From: an uncultured Collinsella sp.
Lineage (GTDB): Bacteria; Actinomycetota; Coriobacteriia; Coriobacteriales; Coriobacteriaceae
Assembly: GCA_902465115.1 (NCBI GenBank)
Contig: CABQMC010000010.1
Span: 1 to 18,395 of the forward strand
Length of the DNA stretch: 18,395 nt
Direction of reading: 5' to 3'
In this document: one piece after another, positions 10,501 through 16,622 of the stretch
Numbering within the stretch: position 1 is the stretch's first letter
How the letters are laid out: each line of letters starts with the position of its first letter
Translations under genes and position numbers: made by a program
The notes under the pieces: model-generated
What the model saw: the letters and a program-made list of their open reading frames with translations, nothing else
The model's database searches: none
Told to the model about the DNA's origin: nothing

Positions 10501-11868
10501 ATCGGCCAGTCCATCGCGGGTTGGGGCGTTATGCCACCAGATGCCACAGTACCCCACGCGGTGCCGTGGCCACAACATTCGGGCTTTTTGGCAACCGTCA
10601 ACGAGCAACTGCAGCATATTACTTGGACGCGAGGAGCATCGGCATTTGCAACGCAGCCCGTGGGTGCCGCAGGCTGTGGCCCGGCATCGTTTAGCGTAAG
10701 CGACAACGGCAGGTGCGCGCTCTATGTAGAGAACACCGATGGCAAGGTGGGACAAACCTACGACGAAGAAGGCAACCCGGTGGCAGTGATGGGCAAGCAC
10801 TTCCGCATCTTCGCCAGCACCTTGGCAGGCGATCTGTTCACGGAGCCGTTCGTGATGTGCGAGCTGAACCATCCCGTCGATCAGATAACGACATTTTTGA
10901 CGTCGGGGGGCATGCTCTCCGCGCTCGCCACGCACATTGTGAGCGCGGAGAAGAGCGAGGCAGAGCTGCACGGCATCGAAGTGCCCTTGGTGGCGTGTGC
11001 CACTCCGACGGGCGCGGTCGCTACCTCAGGCGCGGTGGTGCCCGGAGCAGCAGGCGAATCCTTCATGGTCACGGTGCGAAACGACGGCAACACCTTGCTG
11101 ACCGCCGGCACGATCGATCTGTACCGAGAGGGCTCCAGTCAGCCGTTCTCCAGCGCATCCATCGGGTTCGGAGCGAACACACGCATGGCATCGATCTACG
11201 ATCCAGAGCTTGCCGAGGACGCTTCGGTCAACGACATGGCACACGTGAAGTACGCGCTCGAAACGCTGGGTGCACGTTTTGCAACGCACCCGCTGGTAGC
11301 CGACAACGGCAACGCCGTGCTGGCACCGGGTTGCACGGCACAGTTCCGCATGAGCTTCGCCATCCCCGAGAGTTGGAGCGATGAAGTGGGCAAACGTGTA
11401 ACGCTATATGCGAAGGCGCGTAATCTGGTGGCGCTCGATCCCGTAACGCTCGAGGAAATTCGACCGGGCGCAAACTCGGCGCTGGATGCCGTACTGCACG
11501 AGCTTCATGTGCCCGACGCGGCATGCGAACGCTCAGAAGTTCAGGTCGGCATATGCGACAGCGCGGACGCCACAGGGCTTCACGATGCACCGATGACGGC
11601 GGACGGCAGTGGCGGCTCGAGTGGCGGCGGTACCGACGAGGGCGGCGGCTCCGGCGGAAGCAGCTCCGGCAGTGGCAAGGACCACAGCAATAACAAACGC
11701 TCCGGAAAAGCGGGCGCGCTCGCTGGCACGGGCGACGTCAACGCTCCCCTTACGGCAGCCGCTGCAGCACTCGCCGCGGCAGGCGCCGGCCTCATCGCCT
11801 ACAGCGCCCGCCGCACGGCGCTCGAAAAAGACACCGCCGATGAGGTCAATTCGGATGAGCCTCGCTAG
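7501..11868 (+). CDS. Large cell-surface protein with twin-arginine-like signal and LAGTG sortase-like anchor
   Basis: 1455 residues. The N-terminus (MLDRRSLLVAGASSLAS) looks like a twin-arginine signal, RR at 4-5, with possible cleavage after ATYA (41). Residues 48-150 resemble an Ig-like or carboxypeptidase-regulatory fold (GAQVTLTSRY, TTDDEGTAIFEVAPL). The long middle is beta-rich, with Trp/Tyr/Gly-rich stretches around 320-600, and no enzyme motif was recognised. About 1180-1320 resembles a CARDB adhesion-type domain (FMVTVRNDGNTLLTAGTIDL). A Gly/Ser linker (about 1365-1403) precedes LAGTGD (1407-1412), a hydrophobic Ala-rich segment and a short basic then acidic tail (SARRTALEKD), a layout like LPXTG anchors. 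It probably acts as an adhesin or surface binding protein. The frame is open back to 7123, but the earlier part overlaps the LuxR gene; ATG 7501 with GGGAG is the start. No sortase is in the window. Confidence 0.85.
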   Translation: MLDRRSLLVAGASSLASIMLPRVPGSENAFLLPFTPTATYADEKDPFKVLVLSRTMFGVVVVDVASKNMPIKGAQVTLTSRYAAGKQLTATTDDEGTAIFEVAPLSEGYVDEATLLDAYDFNGGISISMAGYRDVEIPLARVQGGTAITAPTRPLSDGEPYFRQLTFDEWDIQYADATFMALPKDDTANDQPDTHAFTVQAHLPQGGQATLRINKVMPAAGSSSETVTQIGQVKASASGADNLATFTLEDKFLDAASSLLEEGCKLRFILDYQGKTYTLSSPMAVVTAPAAKAESGSTTIIPTTMDQEITPFDFPAAFPGIGGNKFTCWMPTFPILFDFSFAGYVLFGGGYKPASYMNDSGNPDPEYWKKSPRESGAKQANRYLDEMEGKWNQYKSMSAGSGTDPRNTKLLRHHCTPLFTMDIATQLYGSLAYDWVGKTWGNNNDPAYGNIKALFQVRTDLNWTEQFTLGPVPFFLNVNPWVLAKLALAVGAHTHGSGAAFFKNISLDYSNTSGSFTIQIGLAVTFGAGVAGVASSAVRGAASLTLFIGYEKADGHQLPRLRVGADVDVDVILQFVMFKWTTKAWSGSWPTLLDSWNMSVNNGNQYVLQRSELALGGDAPYTLDACFGSAGNAEAGGVPQFIASATIVTNAELLARAEVKATARNVAPTVRDWDRSVTRIELEADAESDDTGQVEHFVHALMENDENAAPMYEYTYIEQATNAVADPNANSAGVSEDERGGIKPSSDNVLFSGVLSEAHMKLAMIAGVECLFRIASVRYGDNGRSRLVVHTKANGTWSAPMPVDFPLGFGEGDVERNGIFDYDFDVVEYTDGRENQDAYVLLVSGERPDGDNTLFDTASTAGILSVVRLRISNDGVRVMSHTSWRSISRGRLREDGHHCLQCPRITVGKTLVDGRLSGAYLHRRGTTAEKALGNEAEVALECFTLWSDDLGDSLTFRQVLRFPQAPSSIELGVPENINGKMVVPVAYETANGCGCASYAVIGQSIAGWGVMPPDATVPHAVPWPQHSGFLATVNEQLQHITWTRGASAFATQPVGAAGCGPASFSVSDNGRCALYVENTDGKVGQTYDEEGNPVAVMGKHFRIFASTLAGDLFTEPFVMCELNHPVDQITTFLTSGGMLSALATHIVSAEKSEAELHGIEVPLVACATPTGAVATSGAVVPGAAGESFMVTVRNDGNTLLTAGTIDLYREGSSQPFSSASIGFGANTRMASIYDPELAEDASVNDMAHVKYALETLGARFATHPLVADNGNAVLAPGCTAQFRMSFAIPESWSDEVGKRVTLYAKARNLVALDPVTLEEIRPGANSALDAVLHELHVPDAACERSEVQVGICDSADATGLHDAPMTADGSGGSSGGGTDEGGGSGGSSSGSGKDHSNNKRSGKAGALAGTGDVNAPLTAAAAALAAAGAGLIAYSARRTALEKDTADEVNSDEPR

Positions 11869-11917
11869 CTCCTAGTTGCTTTTACGAGAGACGCTGACTC
11901 GGCTCATCGAACATCAA

Positions 11918-11953
11918 AATGGGCTGGTTTTGGATACCCAGAGCCAGCCCATT
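11918..11953. terminator. Hairpin between convergent genes, probable terminator
   Basis: A perfect 10-bp stem (AATGGGCTGG / CCAGCCCATT) with a 16-nt loop lies between the surface protein stop and the stop of the convergent membrane protein gene. On the minus strand it runs into TTTTGATG, a weak T tract; on the plus strand there is none. It probably serves mainly the leftward transcript. Confidence 0.55.
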
Positions 11954-11958
11954 ACGCA

Positions 11959-12543
11959 TTAGATGTCGTCAGAGGAGTCGAGTTCTGCCTCGAGCTTGGC
12001 ACGGCGTCTTTTCGCCGTGAAAAACGTTGCGCACAGGCCAGCAAACGTGGCCGCGAAAATCGTCGCACCGCAGAACACGCCCGTGGCCAGGTTCGCCAAC
12101 CAAAAGACGCTTTCGAGTGGTACGATCTGCGCCTCAGCAATACAGCGCATTGCGGCAATAACAAGCGCGAACGCGGCGCCGCTAAGACCGCTGAGAAGCA
12201 GGAAATATCCAACAGGAAGATGCTCGGTTTGCCCAAAACGATTGGTGTCGACATAGCCCTTCCGCGTTTGCAGTCCTGCGCAAATCAACATCACGAGAAC
12301 GAGCCATAAATACATGGCTACCTCGAACGGCGTTGCAAAGCCATGCGGCATTTCACTGGCGTCGCTGTGAACCCACGCAACCTGTCGAGCTATAAACTGG
12401 TAGAAAAAGATCATCAACATGCCAAACGAAAGCAGCACGAAACCAATCTTGTAGATCTTCGCGCTCTCAGCCTCCAGGCGCTCATCCTTTGGGCCGGCAT
12501 ATTCACGCCACTTTTGCACGATTTTCAGATCTTCAAATTTCAT
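11959..12543 (-). CDS. Four-TM membrane protein paired with an Xre-type regulator
   Basis: 194 residues. The charged N-terminus (DERLEAESAKIYKIG) leads into four predicted membrane segments at about 30-50, 73-92, 110-133 and 147-175, then a basic/acidic tail (AKRRRAKLEAELDSSDDI). The DER...KIY start resembles small membrane proteins filed as DUF6773 or DUF2178-like, but this assignment is from memory and weak. AGGAG lies 6 nt before the ATG. It begins 9 nt after the stop of the regulator gene, so they form one transcript. Small membrane proteins paired with short Cro/Xre regulators are common in Gram-positives; the function here is unknown. Confidence 0.85.
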   Translation of the reverse strand: MKFEDLKIVQKWREYAGPKDERLEAESAKIYKIGFVLLSFGMLMIFFYQFIARQVAWVHSDASEMPHGFATPFEVAMYLWLVLVMLICAGLQTRKGYVDTNRFGQTEHLPVGYFLLLSGLSGAAFALVIAAMRCIAEAQIVPLESVFWLANLATGVFCGATIFAATFAGLCATFFTAKRRRAKLEAELDSSDDI

Positions 12544-12552
12544 AGTGGACTC

Positions 12553-12783
12553 CTAAAGAGCGTCAGGGTCGACGTCGTTCTCGTCTTCCCAAAACAAGTC
12601 GTTCAACGTAACGCGTAGCGCTTTGCAGATCGCCACACATAAATTGAGCGTGGGGTTATAGCCGCCCGCCTCGATCAGGCCGATGGTCTGGCGCGTAACG
12701 CCCACGGCTTGGGCCAAGTCGGCTTGCGAAAGGCCAGCCGCCGCGCGCGCCGCCTTCATGCGAAGGTTTTTCTTACCTGGCAT
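12553..12783 (-). CDS. Short Xre/Cro-type HTH regulator
   Basis: 76 residues from the ATG at 12783 with AAGGA about 5 nt upstream; a longer reading from 12843 crosses the promoter and is unlikely. Residues 7-65 form one helix-turn-helix domain (AAGLSQADLAQAVGVTRQTI and LIEAG), followed by an acidic tail (WEDENDVDPDAL). This is the YozG-like single-domain class that usually accompanies a small membrane protein, as here. The inverted repeats around its own promoter suggest autoregulation. Confidence 0.9.
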   Translation of the reverse strand: MPGKKNLRMKAARAAAGLSQADLAQAVGVTRQTIGLIEAGGYNPTLNLCVAICKALRVTLNDLFWEDENDVDPDAL

Positions 12784-12823
12784 AAAGTTCCTTTCGTGGT
12801 AATGGACAAATATCCGTTGCAAC

Positions 12824-12873
12824 ATGACAGAAATATATTGCATATATCAGATAATGTCAACTATATCTGTCAT
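12824..12873 (-). promoter_or_regulatory. Sigma-A promoter with flanking inverted repeat (likely operator) for the Xre operon
   Basis: On the minus strand a perfect -35 TTGACA (12860-12855), a 17-nt spacer and -10 TATATT (12837-12832) form an almost ideal housekeeping promoter. An exact 8-bp inverted repeat, ATGACAGA at 12824-12831 and TCTGTCAT at 12866-12873, encloses it. The spacer holds a further related run (TTATCTGATA). Such flanking sites suit a repressor, most simply the adjacent Xre protein. Transcription would begin near 12825, leaving a leader of about 40 nt. Confidence 0.8.
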
Positions 12874-12933
12874 TATGGAAACCATATTCGTCATTGCCAT
12901 GCGGACATAGCAATTTCGATCCGCTATTCAAAC

Positions 12934-12970
12934 TTACTCGGACAAAACCGACTCGGTTTTGTCCGAGTAA
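12934..12970. repeat. Perfect 18-bp inverted repeat with 1-nt centre
   Basis: TTACTCGGACAAAACCGA (12934-12951), one C, then its exact reverse complement (12953-12970). No T run follows on either strand, so it is not a standard terminator. It lies in the 256-bp divergent region between the Xre gene and the DUF234-like ATPase gene. Possible roles are an operator for a dimeric protein or a mobile repeat; the sequence alone does not decide. Confidence 0.9.
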
Positions 12971-13004
12971 TCTCGAGCATAATCTGATTCATGCGATACA
13001 ATTA

Positions 13005-13037
13005 ACTCGGACAAAACCGAGTCGGAAGGAACCGAGT
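13005..13037 (+). promoter_or_regulatory. Third copy of the repeat core over the ATPase ribosome binding site
   Basis: ACTCGGACAAAACCGAGT (13005-13022) repeats the 16-nt core of the upstream inverted repeat, 69 bp downstream of its first copy, and is itself a dyad of ACTCGG/CCGAGT with a 6-nt gap. A second CCGAGT follows at 13032-13037, after the Shine-Dalgarno AAGGA (13026-13030). ACTCGG could therefore pair with either CCGAGT, and TCGG/CCGA (13022-13035) can hold AAGGAA in a loop. This suggests binding or folding that affects expression of the next gene; untested. Confidence 0.6.
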
Positions 13038-13039
13038 AA

Positions 13040-14422
13040 GTGGAATTCATTGGCAGGGAGCGTGAACTCTCCCGTATTAAGAAAACGCTCAAAGCACCCG
13101 AGCAGCGCAATGTTCTCATTTACGGCAGGCGTCGCGTCGGAAAAAGTGAGCTCATCAAGCAGGCGCTAACGGATTTGCCGGACGTCGCAACGGTCTATTA
13201 CGAGTGCCGCCAAACCTCCGAGGCAGACAACCTCGAGAGCCTGTCCGTCCTTGTTGCTGAAGCGCTGAGCTTTCCTCCGCTCGCCTTCACAGGCATCCGC
13301 GAGCTCATCGAATTTCTGTTTGCCCAAGCCAAAGACAAGAACATTACCCTCGTTCTCGACGAATACCCCTACTTGAGAGATGCGGTTAAAGGCTTAGACA
13401 GCATTCTTCAGACCTCAATCGACGCTCACAGGGAAGACTCACGTTTAAACATTGTCCTGTGCGGCTCCTACGTTGAGATTATGAAATCCCTCATCGAGCA
13501 TGAAAGCCCCCTCTACGGGCGAATTGATCTCGCGCTTGAACTTAAGCCCATGGATTACTTTGACGCTGCGAAGTTCTATCCCGCGTTCTCGCCCGAGGAC
13601 AAGGTGCGGCTCTATAGCGTTTTTGGCGGCATCCCCTTTTACAATCGCCTCATCGATCAATCCCAAAGCGTACGCGACAACATCATCGAGCTCGTCACGG
13701 AACCTGGCGCCCGCTTAGAAAGCGAGGTGCCGTCCTATCTCAACGCCGAGATCTCGAAGATGACCAACGCCAACGAAGTTTTCGGGGCTCTCGCACAAGG
13801 TTACTCCCGTTGGGGGGACGTGCTGGCACAGTCGCACGTCTCGAGCGGTCCGGCCATGGCAGACGTGCTCGACAAGCTCATGTCACTCGAAATCGTCCAA
13901 AAGCGTGCACCCATCAACGACCCTACGAACAAGCGCAAGTCTGGCTACTTTGTAGTGGATCCGCTTTCGCTCTTTTACTATCGCTATGTTTTCCGCAATG
14001 CCTCGGCGCGTCAGCTGCTCGACCCGGAAGTCTTCTATGATCGTCACGTCTCCCAAGACTTCGAGGAAAACTACGTTCCTCATATGTTCGAGGAGATCTG
14101 CCGTCAATACCTCGTGCGGCAGAACAGGACCGGCAAGATCGAACCGGCTTTCGACGCCATAGGCAAGTACTGGTACGACGATCCCGCAAACAAAACGAGC
14201 GGCGAATTCGATGTGGTAACGCAAGACCCCGAGGGTTACGCATTCTACGAAGCAAAGTTCCGCAAATCCCCCGTCACGCAAAAAATGGTCGACGAGGAAA
14301 TCGCCCAAGTCGAGGCAACGGGGCTCAAGTGCCATCGCTATGGATTCTTCTCCCGTTCGGGCTTCGAAGCCGGCAAAAGCGATCGAACCGTCTTCATCGA
14401 CCTGCCGCAGATGTTTGGATAG
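13040..14422 (+). CDS. AAA-type ATPase with C-terminal DUF234 / PD-(D/E)XK-like domain
   Basis: 460 residues from a GTG at 13040 with AAGGA 9 nt upstream. The ATPase_2-type NTPase domain shows Walker A YGRRRVGKSEL (P-loop 29-36) and Walker B ITLVLDEYPYL (D107, E108). A winged-helix-like middle region follows, then a C-terminal region with GEFDVV (E389, D391) and YEAK (E404, K406), the D...EXK arrangement of PD-(D/E)XK nuclease folds found in DUF234-type proteins. The cell role of this family is poorly known; some members are thought to belong to mobile or defence gene pools, which I infer rather than see. It stands alone: the Xre operon is divergent and the topoisomerase operon has its own promoter. 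Its leader is rich in inverted repeats. Confidence 0.88.
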   Translation: MEFIGRERELSRIKKTLKAPEQRNVLIYGRRRVGKSELIKQALTDLPDVATVYYECRQTSEADNLESLSVLVAEALSFPPLAFTGIRELIEFLFAQAKDKNITLVLDEYPYLRDAVKGLDSILQTSIDAHREDSRLNIVLCGSYVEIMKSLIEHESPLYGRIDLALELKPMDYFDAAKFYPAFSPEDKVRLYSVFGGIPFYNRLIDQSQSVRDNIIELVTEPGARLESEVPSYLNAEISKMTNANEVFGALAQGYSRWGDVLAQSHVSSGPAMADVLDKLMSLEIVQKRAPINDPTNKRKSGYFVVDPLSLFYYRYVFRNASARQLLDPEVFYDRHVSQDFEENYVPHMFEEICRQYLVRQNRTGKIEPAFDAIGKYWYDDPANKTSGEFDVVTQDPEGYAFYEAKFRKSPVTQKMVDEEIAQVEATGLKCHRYGFFSRSGFEAGKSDRTVFIDLPQMFG

Positions 14423-14496
14423 GACAGGACAGGTCCCTCCCGCATTCCAAGCATTCATTATCTAACCGAACGATTGTTCGATGGATTTCGTGTTGG

Positions 14497-14525
14497 TTGG
14501 AATCGCCTGTGGGCTGGGCTATGCT
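14497..14525 (+). promoter_or_regulatory. Probable promoter of the topoisomerase operon
   Basis: TTGGAA (14497-14502), a 17-nt spacer and TATGCT (14520-14525) match the housekeeping consensus moderately, leaving a leader of about 50 nt. Nothing else obvious lies in the 157 bp between the ATPase and topoisomerase genes apart from a small CGAAC/GTTCG hairpin near 14467-14480. Confidence 0.45.
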
Positions 14526-14579
14526 ACCTTGACTATCTATATGACTTAAACGCAGCAAAGGAGCACCGAGAGAGCGAGT

Positions 14580-16577
14580 ATGGCAAAAAACACCGCAAAC
14601 TATGGTAACGACAGTATCCGCCAGCTCAAGGACGAGGAGCGCGTACGCCTGCGCCCCGCCGTCATCTTTGGCTCGGATGGACTCGACGGCTGCGCGCATG
14701 CCGCCTTCGAGATCCTGTCCAACGCCGTTGACGAGGCGCGCCAGGGCTACGGCAAGCTCATCACCCTTACCGCCTTTCGCGATGGCTCCATTCAGGTAGA
14801 GGACAATGGCCGTGGCTGCCCACTCGACTGGAACCCTTCCGAGAAGCGCTTTAACTGGGAGCTCGTCTTCTGCGAGCTCTACGCCGGTGGCAAGTATAAC
14901 AACAACCAGGGCGGCGACTACGACTTCTCGCTCGGCACCAACGGCCTGGGCTCCTGCGCGACCCAGTACGCTTCCGAGTACATGGACGTCACCGTCTGGC
15001 GTGACGGTAACAAGTACTCCCTGCACTTTAAGAAGGGCAAGGTTGTCGGCGCCAAAAAGAAGGCACTCGAGATTGAGCCCAGCGACGAGAACCGCACCGG
15101 CACCACTATCAAATGGCGTCCCGATCTTGAGGTCTTTACCTCGATTAGCATTCCCCACGATTGGTATCGCGAGACCATGCGCCGCCAGGCCGTGGTCAAC
15201 GCCAACGTGACCTTCCGCCTGCGCATCGAAGGTGACGATGGCGAGTTTTCCGAAGAGGATTTTTGCTATCCCAAGGGCATCGAAGACTACGTGCTCGAGA
15301 AGGTCGGTACCGACTACCTCACCGAGCCCTTCTTTATCGAGGCCGACCGTCGCGGTCGCGATCGCGAGGACCTGCCCGATTACAACGTAAAAATCACCGC
15401 ATGCATGTGCTTCTCGCGCACCTTCATGATGCAGGAGTACTACCACAATTCATCGTGGCTCGAGAACGGCGGTTCGCCCGAGAAGGCCGCCCGTAGCGCT
15501 CTGACCAGCGCCATCGATGCCTACATTAAGCAACAGGGCAAATACAACAAAAACGAGAGCGGCATCAAATGGCAGGACGTCCAGGACTGCCTGGTGCTGG
15601 TGACCAACTGCTTCTCCACTCAGACGTCCTACGAGAACCAGACCAAGAAGGCCATCAACAACCGCTTTATCCAGCAAGCCATGACGGCATTCTTTAAGGA
15701 GCGCCTCTCGACTTACCTGATCGAGAACAAGGACGCCGCCAATAAGATCATGGAGCAGGTGCTCATCAACAAGCGCTCGCGCGAAAACGCCGAGAAGACC
15801 CGTCAGAGCATCAAGACCAACCTGCAGCAGAAGACTGACATGGCCAACCGCGTGCAGAAATTCATCGACTGCCGCTCCAAGGACAAGAGCCGTCGCGAGA
15901 TCTACATCGTAGAGGGCGACTCGGCAGCAGGCGCCATTCGCACCTCGCGCGATGCCGAGTTCCAGGGCGTTATGCCCGTCCGCGGTAAGATCCTCAACTG
16001 CCTGAAGGAGGACTATCCGCGCATCTTTAAGTCCGACATCATCATGGACCTCATGCGCGTGCTGGGCTGCGGCGTGGAGATCAAGGACAAGCGCATCAAA
16101 AACCTTGGTGCCTTTGACCTAGACAACCTCAACTGGAACAAGGTCATCATCTGTACGGACGCCGACGTCGACGGTTACCACATCCGCACGCTCGTGCTCA
16201 CCATGCTTTACCGCCTGGTGCCCACACTTATCGACGAGGGTTACGTGTATATCGCCGAGTCGCCGCTCTACGAGATCAACTGCAAAGAGAAGACCTACTT
16301 TGCCTACACCGAGCTCGAGAAGAACGGCATCCTCAAGGAGATTGGCGACCAAAAGTGCTCCATCAACCGCTCCAAGGGTCTTGGCGAGAACGACCCGGAC
16401 ATGATGTGGCTCACCACCATGAACCCCGAGACGCGTCGCCTGATCAAGGTGGAGCCCGAGGACGTCACCAAGATGGAGACCATGTTTAACCTGTTGCTGG
16501 GCAACGACGAAGCGGGCCGCAAGCGCCATATCTCCGAGCACGGCAAGGAATATCTGGACCAGCTGGACCTGCAGTAG
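14580..16577 (+). CDS. Type IIA DNA topoisomerase subunit B (divergent GyrB/ParE)
   Basis: 665 residues. It binds ATP and works with subunit A to pass one DNA duplex through another. The GHKL ATPase shows FEILSNAVDEA (catalytic E44, Mg-binding N48) and VEDNGRG (D75), and the ATP lid region is LGTNGLGSCATQYAS. The transducer domain follows, then Toprim with EGDSAAG (E445) and CTDADVDGYH (D527, D529, D531), and the subunit-A-binding C-terminus. Length suits the short, Gram-positive form. The usual RKRPGMYIG is replaced by RLRPAVIFGSDGLDG, typical of a divergent branch in Clostridia and Coriobacteria. No alternative start exists close by; AAAGGAG is 16 nt from the ATG, so GAGAGAG 5 nt before it is the likelier binding site. 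The subunit A gene starts 45 nt after its stop. Whether it is the cell's gyrase or a second topoisomerase cannot be told without the rest of the genome. Confidence 0.92.
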   Translation: MAKNTANYGNDSIRQLKDEERVRLRPAVIFGSDGLDGCAHAAFEILSNAVDEARQGYGKLITLTAFRDGSIQVEDNGRGCPLDWNPSEKRFNWELVFCELYAGGKYNNNQGGDYDFSLGTNGLGSCATQYASEYMDVTVWRDGNKYSLHFKKGKVVGAKKKALEIEPSDENRTGTTIKWRPDLEVFTSISIPHDWYRETMRRQAVVNANVTFRLRIEGDDGEFSEEDFCYPKGIEDYVLEKVGTDYLTEPFFIEADRRGRDREDLPDYNVKITACMCFSRTFMMQEYYHNSSWLENGGSPEKAARSALTSAIDAYIKQQGKYNKNESGIKWQDVQDCLVLVTNCFSTQTSYENQTKKAINNRFIQQAMTAFFKERLSTYLIENKDAANKIMEQVLINKRSRENAEKTRQSIKTNLQQKTDMANRVQKFIDCRSKDKSRREIYIVEGDSAAGAIRTSRDAEFQGVMPVRGKILNCLKEDYPRIFKSDIIMDLMRVLGCGVEIKDKRIKNLGAFDLDNLNWNKVIICTDADVDGYHIRTLVLTMLYRLVPTLIDEGYVYIAESPLYEINCKEKTYFAYTELEKNGILKEIGDQKCSINRSKGLGENDPDMMWLTTMNPETRRLIKVEPEDVTKMETMFNLLLGNDEAGRKRHISEHGKEYLDQLDLQ

Positions 16578-16622
16578 CAGCAAATCGATAACGACGGCCC
16601 TTAAGAAGTTCAAGAGGATATC

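Noticed and set aside
9028..10971. 647-codon minus-strand open frame
   Set aside because: Antisense shadow of the surface protein gene, typical of GC-rich codon use; low-quality composition (His, Arg, Cys-rich) and no ribosome binding site support.
12934..12970. The 18-bp inverted repeat as a transcription terminator
   Set aside because: No T run follows on either strand, and both neighbouring genes are transcribed away from it.
14467..14480. CGAAC/GTTCG hairpin as terminator of the ATPase gene
   Set aside because: Only a 5-bp stem and no following T run.
14394..15446. 350-codon minus-strand open frame
   Set aside because: Antisense to the start of topoisomerase subunit B and runs through its promoter.
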